Part shown: positions 18,801-26,902 of the stretch, piece by piece
How the letters are laid out: each line of letters begins with the position of its first letter
Numbering within the stretch: the first letter of the stretch is position 1
Assembly: GCF_002266425.1 (NCBI RefSeq)
Contig: NZ_NPMN01000024.1
Span: forward strand, 1-64,000
Direction: 5' to 3'
From: Tissierella sp. P1
GTDB taxonomy: Bacteria > Bacillota > Clostridia > Tissierellales > Tissierellaceae
DNA: 64,000 nucleotides
Notes under the pieces: model-generated
What the model saw: only the letters and a program-made list of their open reading frames with translations
Databases searched by the model: none
Told to the model about the DNA's origin: nothing
Translations under genes and position numbers: made by a program

Positions 18801-18910
18801 CATTTGGAACATCAGTATTTACAGCGTCTTTTTTATTACATCCTATGGTTAAACCAGTCAGACTTAATGCTCCTATACCTCCTAACATTTTAAAATGTAC
18901 GTCTTTTCAA
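15838..18910 (-). CDS. Tat-exported selenocysteine-containing molybdopterin oxidoreductase, catalytic subunit (copy 2; frameshifted signal peptide)
   Basis: This is a paralogue of 5502-8576 with the same domain order: Fe-S motif CLGCYSSC, in-frame UGA at 18139-18141 read as selenocysteine in HGYS-U-GGSK, ATDNAFGMAL-like molybdopterin contacts (TDNAFGMALIRW), ADYIIPDTTPYESWG and a C-terminal cofactor domain. From the ATG at 18888 it has 1016 residues but only half a signal peptide. Upstream, after GAGGTG, TTG at 18910 would give MKRRTF; restoring one T and one A in the runs at 18889-18899 completes a KRRTFLK signal matching copy 1. A lipobox-like TIGC ends it. The substrate is unknown. The promoter is sigma-54 type with two upstream dyads. 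Most divergence lies around the active site and surface loops, so the two copies probably differ in substrate. Confidence 0.86.
18110..18141 (-). promoter_or_regulatory. Selenocysteine UGA with candidate SECIS hairpin, oxidoreductase 2
   Basis: UGA at 18139-18141. Fourteen nt later ACCTGC (18124-18119) pairs with GCAGGT (18115-18110) around a 3-nt loop. Position and stem match the hairpin of copy 1 although the intervening sequence differs. Confidence 0.6.
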
Positions 18911-18955
18911 TTTTGTTCACCTCGCAAATTATTTTTTTATCAAACTAATATCAAT

Positions 18956-18971
18956 TGCAATATTTATGCCA
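18956..18971 (-). promoter_or_regulatory. Sigma-54 promoter of oxidoreductase operon 2
   Basis: Minus-strand TGGCAT-N5-TTGCA, an excellent -24/-12 match with 10 nt between GG and GC, about 46 bp upstream of the TTG start. The layout is the same as at operon 1. Confidence 0.87.
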
Positions 18972-19064
18972 TTATGCTTACTGATAGTAAATGTTCTTTT
19001 GTAATCCTATAGTTTACACATCTTGAAAAAATATTTTTTGTTAAAAATTTAATATATCCTACTT

Positions 19065-19124
19065 TGTCATATATGATTTTATAATTATCTTGTCATATTG
19101 ACAGAGCTCTTTGTCATATTGACA
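19065..19124. promoter_or_regulatory. Array of activator sites (UAS) for oxidoreductase operon 2
   Basis: Two identical dyads TGTCATATTGACA at 19091-19103 and 19112-19124, spaced 21 bp centre to centre (two helical turns), plus a degenerate site at 19065-19077. They lie about 120-155 bp upstream of the sigma-54 promoter. The same dyad type precedes operon 1, so one activator probably controls both. Confidence 0.7.
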
Positions 19125-19193
19125 AGGTTTTATCGTTAAACATACTACTTACTACTACTCCTCTACTTATAAAAAGTATTTTATTAAATTTAA

Positions 19194-19222
19194 TTGCAAT
19201 TATAATATTCTTATATTATAAT
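19194..19222 (+). promoter_or_regulatory. Sigma-A promoter of the modE-like gene
   Basis: TTGCAA-N17-TATAAT on the plus strand, about 47 bp upstream of the GTG start and divergent from oxidoreductase operon 2. Confidence 0.5.
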
Positions 19223-19268
19223 GCTTTGTATCAAAGCTAATTTATGAAGAAGATTGGGAGCGATTACT

Positions 19269-19619
19269 GTGACCTTAGATTCTAAAGGAAATTCACATTT
19301 TAATACTAGAATAAAGATAGTCTATAATGATTCTACATTTGGCCCAGGGATTGCAAGAATTATGGAATTAGTTAAGGAAACAGGAAGTTTATCTAAAGCC
19401 TATAGAATTATGGAATTATCACCTAGCAAAGGATGGAAAATAATTAAAAATGCTGAAAAAGAACTAGGTTTTCCTTTGTTTATTAGTGTTATAGGCGGCA
19501 AAGGCGGAGGTAAATCTGAGCTTTCAAAAGAAGGTGAAGATTTATTAAATAGGTATCAATCCTTTGTTTCCGAGTTAAATGTGGAAGCAGAAAAACTTTA
19601 TAAAAAATATTTTGACTAG
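19269..19619 (+). CDS. ModE-like winged-helix molybdate regulator (DNA-binding domain only)
   Basis: This 117-residue protein matches the N-terminal DNA-binding domain of ModE: FNTRIKIVYNDSTFGPGIARIMELVKETGS, then SLSKAYRIMELSPSKGWKIIKNAEKELGFPL, and the wing IGGKGGGKSELSKEG. The C-terminal molybdate-binding (TOBE/Mop) domain of full ModE is absent, as in many Firmicute versions, so how it senses metal is unclear. GTG at 19269 is preferred because GGGAG lies 8 nt upstream; a TTG at 19254 is the alternative. It is followed by modABC on the same strand and is probably their regulator. Confidence 0.85.
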   Translation: MTLDSKGNSHFNTRIKIVYNDSTFGPGIARIMELVKETGSLSKAYRIMELSPSKGWKIIKNAEKELGFPLFISVIGGKGGGKSELSKEGEDLLNRYQSFVSELNVEAEKLYKKYFD

Positions 19620-19820
19620 GAGAATATTGTTAATTATCTTTCATCTATAAAACAATGTTAAAAAATAATTAAACTATGTTAAAATTTATCGCTCAAATGA
19701 GCGATAAAAAAACGCCATCGTTACTCTTGTAAAAGAGGTTCGCTTTATAATATGAATATCTAAGTTTTTCTCTGGGACAAACTTTTACCCCAGATAATAT
19801 AAAAAAGGGAGGATATAAAA
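19620..19820 (+). promoter_or_regulatory. modABC leader with inverted repeat and stem-loops
   Basis: Between the ModE-like gene and modA. A dyad of 11 paired bases (TTTATCGCTCA/TGAGCGATAAA) spans 19685-19708 and could be a regulator site. It is followed by CTCTT-GTAA-AAGAG, a GNRA-capped stem (about 19724-19737), and by TCTGGG...CCCAGA (about 19775-19796). This could be a structured leader such as a molybdenum-cofactor riboswitch, but I cannot match a consensus by eye. Confidence 0.35.
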
Positions 19821-20678
19821 ATGAAGTTAAAAAATTTATTTGTCATTCTATTATCATTAGTTTTGGTTTCCACCTTCATGGTTGGATGTAGTAAAGGTAT
19901 AACAAGTAATCCTAATGAGGATACTGAAGTAAAAGCAGAAGATAAAAGTGAAGCAGATAAAGAGGAAAAGGTTAAACCAAAGGAGCCTGTAGAATTACTT
20001 ATTTCAGCTGCAGCAAGTTTAACAGATGTATTAGGTGAATTAGCAGAAGTATATAAAACTGTAGAGCCCGAAACTACTCTTACATTTACTTTTGGAGGTT
20101 CTGGAGCATTGCAAACTCAAATAGAAGAAGGGGCACCAGTTGATGTATTTATGTCAGCAGCTCAAAAACAAATGAATGCTTTAGAAGAAGGAGGCCATAT
20201 ATTAGACGGTACAATTAAGACTTTATTAGTGAATAAAGTAGTACTTATTACTCCAAAGGATGGAAAGATTCATATGAAATCTTTTGAAGACTTAGCTAAA
20301 GATGAAATAAAGAAAATTGCAATAGGGGACCCAGGAAATGTTCCCGTAGGTCAATATAGTGAAGAAATATTTAATAACTTAAATATAACTGATAAGATTA
20401 ATTCAAAACTTGTATTAGCAAATGACGTTAGAACAGTACTTACTTGGGTAGAAAGCGGAGAGGTTGACTGCGGCATTGTTTATGCTACTGATGCATTTAC
20501 ATCAGATAGTATCAATATAATTACTGAAGCTCCTGAAGGAAGCCACAAAGAAGTTAGTTATCCAGTGGCAGTAATTAAAGATAGTCAAAATCCTGATAGA
20601 TCACAAGCATTCTTAGACTTCCTATCTACAGATGAGGCTATTAAATTATTTGAAAAATATGGTTTCTCAATGAAATAG
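19821..20678 (+). CDS. modA: Molybdate/tungstate ABC transporter, substrate-binding lipoprotein ModA
   Basis: ModA captures molybdate or tungstate outside the cell for the ModBC importer. The 285-residue precursor has a lipoprotein signal ending in MVGCSK, an acidic-basic linker, then the binding domain with SAAASLTDVLGELAEVYK, FGGSGALQTQIEEGAPVDVFMSA, GDPGNVPVGQYSEEIF and DCGIVYATDA, all standard ModA positions contacting the oxyanion. A GGGAGG site precedes the ATG. It is the first of three mod genes, 19 bp before modB. Mo or W preference is not readable. It supplies the metal for formate dehydrogenase and the two exported oxidoreductases. Confidence 0.95.
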   Translation: MKLKNLFVILLSLVLVSTFMVGCSKGITSNPNEDTEVKAEDKSEADKEEKVKPKEPVELLISAAASLTDVLGELAEVYKTVEPETTLTFTFGGSGALQTQIEEGAPVDVFMSAAQKQMNALEEGGHILDGTIKTLLVNKVVLITPKDGKIHMKSFEDLAKDEIKKIAIGDPGNVPVGQYSEEIFNNLNITDKINSKLVLANDVRTVLTWVESGEVDCGIVYATDAFTSDSINIITEAPEGSHKEVSYPVAVIKDSQNPDRSQAFLDFLSTDEAIKLFEKYGFSMK

Positions 20679-20696
20679 AAATGAACGGAGGATAAT

Positions 20697-21371
20697 ATGA
20701 GTTATTCCCCTTTATTAATATCTTTAAAAGCTGCAATTATTGCAACTATAATAACTTTCATCTGTGGAATTTATGCAGCATATTTAACTACAAAATTAAA
20801 AAGATTTAAAGGATTAGTGGATGGGTTTTTAACCCTTCCTCTAGTATTACCCCCTACTGTTGTAGGCTTTTTTCTATTGATTTTCTTAGGAAAGAATAGC
20901 TTTATTGGTAAGTTCTTAGCATTATATGATATTTCTATTGTATTCTCTAGTACTGCTACTATTATAGCTTCTGCAGTTGTTTCTTTTCCATTAATGTATA
21001 GAACTGCAAGAGGTGCTTTTGAACAACTGGATAGAAATATGATTTATGTAGCAAGAACTTTAGGTTTATCTGAACATGAAATATTTTTAAAAATAATGCT
21101 ACCTAATAGTTTCTCTAGTATTATGGCTGGAACTATTTTAGCCTTTGCAAGAGCATTAGGCGAATTTGGTGCTACGATTATGTTAGCTGGCAATATTCCA
21201 GGTAAGACTCAAACCATGGCAGTTGCAGTTTATAGTGCTGTTCAGGGAGGTAATAGAGCTCTGGCTTATAAATGGATTGCTATTATGGTTGCAATATCAT
21301 TTATAGCAATATTGATAATGAACAAGTTAGAAAGTGTGAAAATCAACAAAGTAGGGAAAGGAGGTAATTAG
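20697..21371 (+). CDS. modB: Molybdate ABC transporter permease ModB
   Basis: This is the membrane channel of the molybdate importer, 224 residues with about five membrane segments. It contains LPLVLPPTVVGFFLL and the cytoplasmic coupling loop ARALGEFGATIMLAGNIPG (the EAA-type contact with the ATPase). GGAGG precedes the ATG. It lies between modA and modC, and its stop codon falls directly before the modC reading frame, indicating translational coupling. Confidence 0.95.
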   Translation: MSYSPLLISLKAAIIATIITFICGIYAAYLTTKLKRFKGLVDGFLTLPLVLPPTVVGFFLLIFLGKNSFIGKFLALYDISIVFSSTATIIASAVVSFPLMYRTARGAFEQLDRNMIYVARTLGLSEHEIFLKIMLPNSFSSIMAGTILAFARALGEFGATIMLAGNIPGKTQTMAVAVYSAVQGGNRALAYKWIAIMVAISFIAILIMNKLESVKINKVGKGGN

Positions 21372-22438
21372 ATATTCTTTATGCTAATATAAAAAAAACA
21401 TTTGGAGATTTCTTCCTAGATGTAGAATTTGAAACAAATAAAGAAACATTAGCTCTTTTAGGTGCCTCTGGTTGCGGAAAAAGTATGACACTTAAATGTA
21501 TCGCTGGAATCGAGACACCAGATGAGGGCCAGATTGTATTAAATGACGCAGTGCTTTTTGATAGTAAAAAAAAGATAAATATATTACCTCAAAATAGAAA
21601 AGTAGGATTATTGTTTCAAAATTATGCTCTTTTTCCTAACATGACATTAGAAAGAAACATAGCTATTGGAACTCCAAAAAATCGCCAGAACAAATCTGGG
21701 ATTATAAAAGAAATAATTAAATCTTTCTCTTTGGAAGGATTGGAAAATAATTATCCTCATCAATTGTCTGGTGGGCAGCAACAAAGAGTAGCACTGGCTA
21801 GAATGTTAGTAAACGAACCTAAAATATTAATGCTAGATGAGCCTTTTTCAGCTTTAGATGAACATTTGAGATGGCAAATGGAGCAGGAGCTTATTGATAT
21901 ATTAAAAAAACATAATGGCAGTGCATTATATGTATCTCACAACAAGGATGAAGTTTATCGAATATGTGACAGAATCGCAGTATTAAATAATGGAAAAATA
22001 GAAGAAACTAATTATAAGGAAAATCTATTCAACAATCCTGAAACTCTTAATACTGCAATGCTAATTGGTTGTAGAAATATTTCTAGAATAGAAAAAATTT
22101 CTGAAAATAAAATTTACGCCATAGATTGGGGTTTAGAATTAATATGCAATACTATAGTGAAGGATAATATCCGATATGTCGGTATCCATACTCAAAATAT
22201 TAATCTTTGCTCTGATTATGAATTGACAATAAATACTTTTAAATTAAATATAATGGATATAATACAAAATTTACACTCTTATACCTTAGTATTAGAAAAT
22301 GAAATGGATAATGACGGAATTTCTCAGTCTCCTATCTATATGAAAGCTTTTGAGGAAGAAGTTAATAAAAAGGAACTATATAAGGGGAAATCAATTTATG
22401 TTAATCTAAATGAGGATAAGCTCTTATTATTACATTAA
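21368..22438 (+). CDS. modC: Molybdate ABC transporter ATPase ModC (start codon unresolved)
   Basis: This is the ATP-binding subunit of the molybdate importer. It has Walker A GASGCGKS, Q loop LLFQNYALFPNMT, signature LSGGQQQRVALARML and Walker B ILMLDEPFSALD, followed by a C-terminal region of about 120 residues in place of the usual Mop/TOBE domain. An ATG at 21485 lies inside Walker A and cannot be the start. The open frame reaches back to 21368, just after the modB stop, with AAAGGAGG upstream but no ATG, GTG or TTG; the first codons are TTA-GAT-ATT. Either ATT at 21374 is used or an indel or substitution hides the true start. Full length is about 355 residues, typical for ModC. Confidence 0.88.
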   Translation, partial: LDILYANIKKTFGDFFLDVEFETNKETLALLGASGCGKSMTLKCIAGIETPDEGQIVLNDAVLFDSKKKINILPQNRKVGLLFQNYALFPNMTLERNIAIGTPKNRQNKSGIIKEIIKSFSLEGLENNYPHQLSGGQQQRVALARMLVNEPKILMLDEPFSALDEHLRWQMEQELIDILKKHNGSALYVSHNKDEVYRICDRIAVLNNGKIEETNYKENLFNNPETLNTAMLIGCRNISRIEKISENKIYAIDWGLELICNTIVKDNIRYVGIHTQNINLCSDYELTINTFKLNIMDIIQNLHSYTLVLENEMDNDGISQSPIYMKAFEEEVNKKELYKGKSIYVNLNEDKLLLLH

Positions 22439-22448
22439 TTTAGAGTAA

Positions 22449-22488
22449 AATACAATAAAATGTTGGATATCCAACATTTTATTGTATT
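22449..22488. terminator. Bidirectional terminator between modC and mobA
   Basis: Perfect 40-bp palindrome (arms 22449-22468 and 22469-22488) between two convergent operons, overlapping the last codons of mobA. Its A/T-rich outer arms give a U-run in either direction. Confidence 0.7.
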
Positions 22489-23072
22489 AAAAGAAATTCA
22501 TCTAAGTCTTCTATTGTATTTAAGTTTTTAAATATATCTTTATTTAAACTAAATTTTACAACCTCATCTTCTTCTATATAATGAGTTTTTAATTTAGTAA
22601 TTAAAGAGTTTATAGACCTCATATTGGATAATAAATGTTTTTCAATATTTTCTATTATCCTCTTAGAATAAAAGCCATGCAATGGCTCTATCTTATCTCT
22701 AATACGTGCCACACAAATATCTATATCTTTGTTCTCAATAGCTTTTTTCATATATCTTATATAATCTATATCAATATTAGGCATATCACAGGCAATTACA
22801 AAAGCATATTTAGATGAAGCCTCATTTAAACCTGAATGAATCCCACTTAAAGGTCCCATTCCTTTAATTATATCTGTTCTTATTTTTTGGTTAAACTCAT
22901 TATATTCTTCAGGCTTATTTGTTACAATAATGATTTCGTCAAACTCTTCTTCAAGTTTATTAATCACTAAACTCATAAGTCTTTTTTCATCAATCTTCAA
23001 AAATTGTTTATCAAAGCCCATTCTTGAACTTTTACCGCCTGCTAATATTATTGCTGCTCCAAACTTTTTCAC
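22479..23072 (-). CDS. mobA: Molybdenum cofactor guanylyltransferase MobA
   Basis: MobA transfers GMP from GTP to molybdopterin to form the MGD cofactor. The 197-residue protein has the nucleotidyltransferase signature AAIILAGGKSSRMGFDKQFL, a TNKPEEYNEF region, GPLSGIHSGLNEA and the metal-binding FVIACDMPNID. GTG at 23072 is chosen because AGAAGGTG lies just upstream; a GTG at 23096 inside the mogA end is the alternative. It is the last gene of the formate dehydrogenase operon. Its adaptor partner mobB lies at 1142-1633. Confidence 0.92.
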   Translation of the reverse strand: MKKFGAAIILAGGKSSRMGFDKQFLKIDEKRLMSLVINKLEEEFDEIIIVTNKPEEYNEFNQKIRTDIIKGMGPLSGIHSGLNEASSKYAFVIACDMPNIDIDYIRYMKKAIENKDIDICVARIRDKIEPLHGFYSKRIIENIEKHLLSNMRSINSLITKLKTHYIEEDEVVKFSLNKDIFKNLNTIEDLDEFLLIQ

Positions 23073-23083
23073 CGATTCACCTT

Positions 23084-23572
23084 CTATCGAGCACACTCTG
23101 AATCTTTTCCTGTTAGGATTTCTAAGCCATGATGAACGCTATCTAATATATAATCCAAGGCTTCTTTGACTGCCTTTGGACTACCAGGCAAATTGATTAT
23201 CAAAGTTTTATTTCTTATCCCCGACACTCCCCTAGACAGCATAGCTCTAGGAGTAATGCTGAGACTATAATATCTTATAGCCTCAGCTATTCCATTTGCC
23301 ATTCTATCACAAGCCTTTATCGTAGCTTCAGGAGTAACATCTCTTTCACTAAAACCTGTTCCTCCAGTAGTCAAAACTAAATCTACCTGCAAATTATCCA
23401 CCATATTAATTATCTCATTATATATAGTCTCTTTTTCGTCAGGAACTATAATTTTACTTGATACAATATAACCTCTATTTTCTATTATTTCGGTTATTAT
23501 TTCCCCAGATTTATCTTCTCTTGCTCCGACAGAGCCTTTGTCACTTGCTGTTATTATTCCAACCTTAAACAT
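23084..23572 (-). CDS. mogA: Molybdopterin adenylyltransferase MogA/MoaB
   Basis: This MogA/MoaB-family enzyme adenylylates molybdopterin before MoeA inserts the metal. The 162-residue protein starts MFKVGIITASDKGSVGARED, contains LTTGGTGFSERDVTPEAT (the MPT-binding loop) and ends with INLPGSPKAVKEAL, all diagnostic. ATG at 23572 is preferred (GGAG upstream) over an in-frame GTG 9 bp earlier. It lies 21 bp after fdhA and slightly before mobA, so cofactor assembly is co-expressed with formate dehydrogenase. Confidence 0.92.
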   Translation of the reverse strand: MFKVGIITASDKGSVGAREDKSGEIITEIIENRGYIVSSKIIVPDEKETIYNEIINMVDNLQVDLVLTTGGTGFSERDVTPEATIKACDRMANGIAEAIRYYSLSITPRAMLSRGVSGIRNKTLIINLPGSPKAVKEALDYILDSVHHGLEILTGKDSECAR

Positions 23573-23593
23573 ATTAACCACTCCAAGTATAGT

Positions 23594-26275
23594 CTATATA
23601 TTTTCAACTTTTTCTACTCTTACTGCAGAAATCTTATATTCAGCAGTCTTAGTAACTGGATCATATGCTGAATTAGTTAATTCATTTACAGGAGATTCTT
23701 TATAATGGAATGTCATAAACATCATTCCTGGTTTAACTTTATCTGTTACTGTCACCCTACTCAATATAGACCCTCTTCTTGATGTTACCCTTACAAAATC
23801 TTCTTCTTCTACTTCTAACCTCTCAGCATCTACTGGATTCATTTCTGCAAGTTCATAAGGTCTTATATCATCTAGGTTTCTAGAATGTCTAGTCATTATG
23901 TTATAATGATATAACATCCTTCCAGTGGAAAGAAGTATTGGGTACTCTTCACATGTAAGTTCTGCCGGTGCCTCATATTCAACTGGAATCATCAATCCTT
24001 TTCCTCTTGGGAAAGTTCCCTTATGAAGATATGGAGTACCAGGGTGCTCTTCCGTTGGACATGGCCATTGTAAACCTACTTTATCTATTCTCTCATAAGT
24101 TATTCCTCTATAACTAGGTGTTGTTTCTCTTATTTCATTAAATATATCCTCAGAGTTTCTATAATCGAATCCCTTTGCTCCCAATTTTGTGGCTATTTCA
24201 CTTAATATCATCCAATCTAGCCTGCATTCACCAGGTGCTTCAACAGCTTTTCTAACTCTCTGAACTCTTCTCTCAGTATTTGTAAATGTACCGTCTTTTT
24301 CAGCATAACATGTTGCTGGAAGTACAACATCGGCAAATTTAGCAGTCTCTGTTAGGAATAAATCCTGTACTACCAAGAAGTCTAAATTCTTTAAGGACTT
24401 CTTAACATGGTTCGCATCTGGATCTGTAAGTACAGGATCTTCTCCCATAATATACATTGCCTTAACGTTTCCTATCAGTGCTTCATCTAACATTTCTGGA
24501 ATTCTAAGCCCATTATTAGGATTTAATTCTACATTCCAAAATTCTTCAAAGAATTTTATATTTTTTTCCTCTGATAAGTTTTGATATCCAGGGAATGTAT
24601 TAGGAAGTGCCGCCATATCACAAGCTCCTTGAACATTATTCTGTCCACGCATTGGATTTATCCCTGAATTCTCTAAGCCTAAATGTCCTGTAAGCATAGC
24701 TAGGTTTGCAAGGTTCATAACATTTGCTGTTCCTGTAGTATGTTCTGTTATTCCTAGAGTGTAGAATATACCTGCCTTCTTAGTACTTGTATAGAGTTTA
24801 GCAGTTTCATATAGCATATCTTCAGATATTCCAGTAATCCTAGCCACTACTTCTGGAAAATAATTTTCTATTGTCTCTAATACATTTTCAAATCCTGTAC
24901 AGCGTGTTTCTATAAATTCTTTGTCATGCCATCCTTCTTTTACTATGATATGCATCAATCCATTTATTAGGGCGGCATCTGTACCTGAATTTAAAGGCAG
25001 CCATATAGTAGCCATTTCTGCCAACTCTGTACGACGTGGATCTATTACTATAAGCTTTGATCCATTTTTAGCTGCTTTTTTCATTTTATTTCCAATTATT
25101 GGATGAGCCTCTGTAGCATTAGACCCAATAATGAATAATACTTCATTTCCCTCTACTTCTCCAATAGCATTAGTCATAGCTCCACTTCCTAATGTAGTTG
25201 CAAGACCTGCAACTGTAGGAGCATGTCAGGTTCGGGCACAATGGTCTACATTGTTAGTACCTAAAGCAACTCTCATCATCTTTTGAAATACGAAATTATC
25301 CTCATTAGTGCAACGTGCAGAACTTAATCCTGCTATAGCATCTCCGCCATGTTGTTCTTTCACATCCTTGAGGCTTTTAACTACTAATTTTATAGCTTCA
25401 TCCCAGCTAGATTCAACGAATTCTCCATCTTTTTTGATCAATGGTTTAGTGATTCTATCAGGATTGTTTATAAAGTCTGTGTGATATCTTCCCTTTACAC
25501 AGAGGGACTTTCCGTTTACTGGTGAGTCTGGATTAGGAGTTACTCCTACTACCTTTCCATCCTTTACGTTTAGATCAAAATTACATCCTGTTCCACAAAA
25601 TGGACAAGTGGTACGAACTTTCTTAACCTCCCATGGCCTAATACCTTTCAACTGCTTGTTTATAAGAGCACCAGTAGGACATGCTGTTATACATTGACCA
25701 CACATTCTACAGTTCTTATAATTAATAGGCTCATCAAAACCAGTAGTAACCTTAGAATTAAAACCTCTATTTGTAAAATCAATTGCAGATGTCACTTGAA
25801 TTTCACTACATACTCTTACACATTTGCCACATAAGATGCATTTACTTTGATCTCTTTCCATAACAGGATTTAAACTATCTATTGCATACTGTTTTACTTC
25901 TCCCTTAAAAGAACCTTCTTTTATTCCGTATTTATAACATAAATCTTGAAGTCCACACTCTCCAGACTTTTCGCAAGTCAAGCAATCCTTTGGGTGATTT
26001 GAATATAATAAATCTAAAATATCTCTACGTACCTTAACTACCCTTTCAGACTCTGTATATACTACCATCCCTTCTCTTGCCTTAGCCGAACAAGATGCAA
26101 CAAGGTTTTTAGAGCCCTCTACTTCTACCACACATAGCCTACATCCACCAAAGGATGAAAGCTCTTTGTCATAGCATAAAGTAGGAATATCTACTCCATT
26201 TTCTCGAGCAGCTTCTAATATAGAAATTCCCTCTTTTACTTTAACCTCTTTTCCATTCATAATAAATGTAATCAT
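23594..26275 (-). CDS. fdhA: NAD-linked formate dehydrogenase catalytic subunit FdhA/FdhF, selenocysteine-containing
   Basis: This enzyme interconverts formate and CO2 at a Mo/W-bis-MGD centre. The 893-residue protein begins with a NuoG-like part: a [2Fe-2S] ferredoxin domain (CYDKELSSFGGCRLC), a His-type Fe-S motif (HPKDCLTCEKSGECGLQDLC) and two [4Fe-4S] motifs (CILCGKCVRVC, CRMCGQCITACP). The formate dehydrogenase domain follows, with CPFCGTGC, selenocysteine 350 encoded by UGA at 25226-25228 in HCART-U-HAPTV, the MRGQNNVQGACD motif, and a C-terminal cofactor domain. A SECIS hairpin follows the UGA. It is co-transcribed with NuoE/F/G-like genes, a ferritin-like gene, mogA and mobA. The layout matches the hylCBA-fdhF2 electron-bifurcating formate dehydrogenase of purine- and amino-acid-fermenting clostridia. 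Confidence 0.95.
25188..25228 (-). promoter_or_regulatory. SECIS element of formate dehydrogenase
   Basis: After UGA (25226-25228), GTTGCA and TGCAAC pair around a GGTCT apical loop (25203-25207), above a lower CCTA/TAGG stem. A GGUCU loop about 17 nt past the UGA is the classic SelB-binding signature of bacterial fdhF SECIS elements. Confidence 0.88.
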
Positions 26276-26372
26276 ATTTTCGCCTCCACACGGTACTAAA
26301 ACATTAAAAAATCATTGGCTATTTTATGCTTTTATATTGATATGCAAAATCTTCTTTTAATGAATTCTTTTG

Positions 26373-26828
26373 TTACCATACTTCACTATAAGCAACATTA
26401 ACATAAATATCTTCTAATCTAGTCTTATGCATTTGCTCCATCTTCATAAGTCCAAGAAAAAGCTTTTTCTGATTCTCATCTAAACAAATATTAGATAAAT
26501 TTTTATACATATTCATAGCTTCTTCTTCATTCTTTATTGCTAAGCCAATAGCATCTGCGAACTTCATTTCCACAGTTAACTTTGGTTTATCTATGGTTTC
26601 AGCTAGTTTATAATCGCTAACTTCACTTACTTTTATTTCATCCGCTCCACTATCCAAAAAGTCTTCTAAGAACTTCTTATGTTTTAATTCTTCTTCAGCT
26701 AATTCTTCAAAAGTCTCTTTAAGATGTTGATCTTGTACCTTTAAAGCAGCATCCCTATAGAATTCATATGCCTCAACTTCATTATTTACAGCAAACTCTA
26801 TAATTGATTTAAATTCATGGATTGTCAT
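26373..26828 (-). CDS. Ferritin-like di-iron protein (rubrerythrin family)
   Basis: This 151-residue four-helix protein has two E-x-E-A and E-x-x-H type repeats: NNEVEAYEFYRDAALKV with EEELKHKKFL in the first half, and KNEEEAMNMYKNL with MEQMHKTRLEDIY in the second. These supply the carboxylate and His ligands of a di-iron site. There is no C-terminal rubredoxin domain. It lies within the formate dehydrogenase operon, between the NuoG-like gene and fdhA. A role in oxygen or peroxide protection of the Fe-S and Se-rich enzymes is plausible but inferred. Confidence 0.8.
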   Translation of the reverse strand: MTIHEFKSIIEFAVNNEVEAYEFYRDAALKVQDQHLKETFEELAEEELKHKKFLEDFLDSGADEIKVSEVSDYKLAETIDKPKLTVEMKFADAIGLAIKNEEEAMNMYKNLSNICLDENQKKLFLGLMKMEQMHKTRLEDIYVNVAYSEVW

Positions 26829-26902
26829 TATATATCCCCTTCTTATAAATCATATTATTATAAATTAATAGATTTAATATTTTGCTACTAAAATCTTGAG
26901 AA

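Noticed and set aside
19724..19800. Definite molybdenum-cofactor riboswitch call
   Set aside because: Stem-loops are present but I cannot match the conserved core by eye, so it is kept only as a tentative leader structure.
7788..26275. Apparent stop codons splitting two oxidoreductases, formate dehydrogenase and prdB
   Set aside because: All four stops are UGA, lie at the known catalytic position, are followed by conserved sequence in the same frame and by a hairpin. They are selenocysteine codons, not gene ends.
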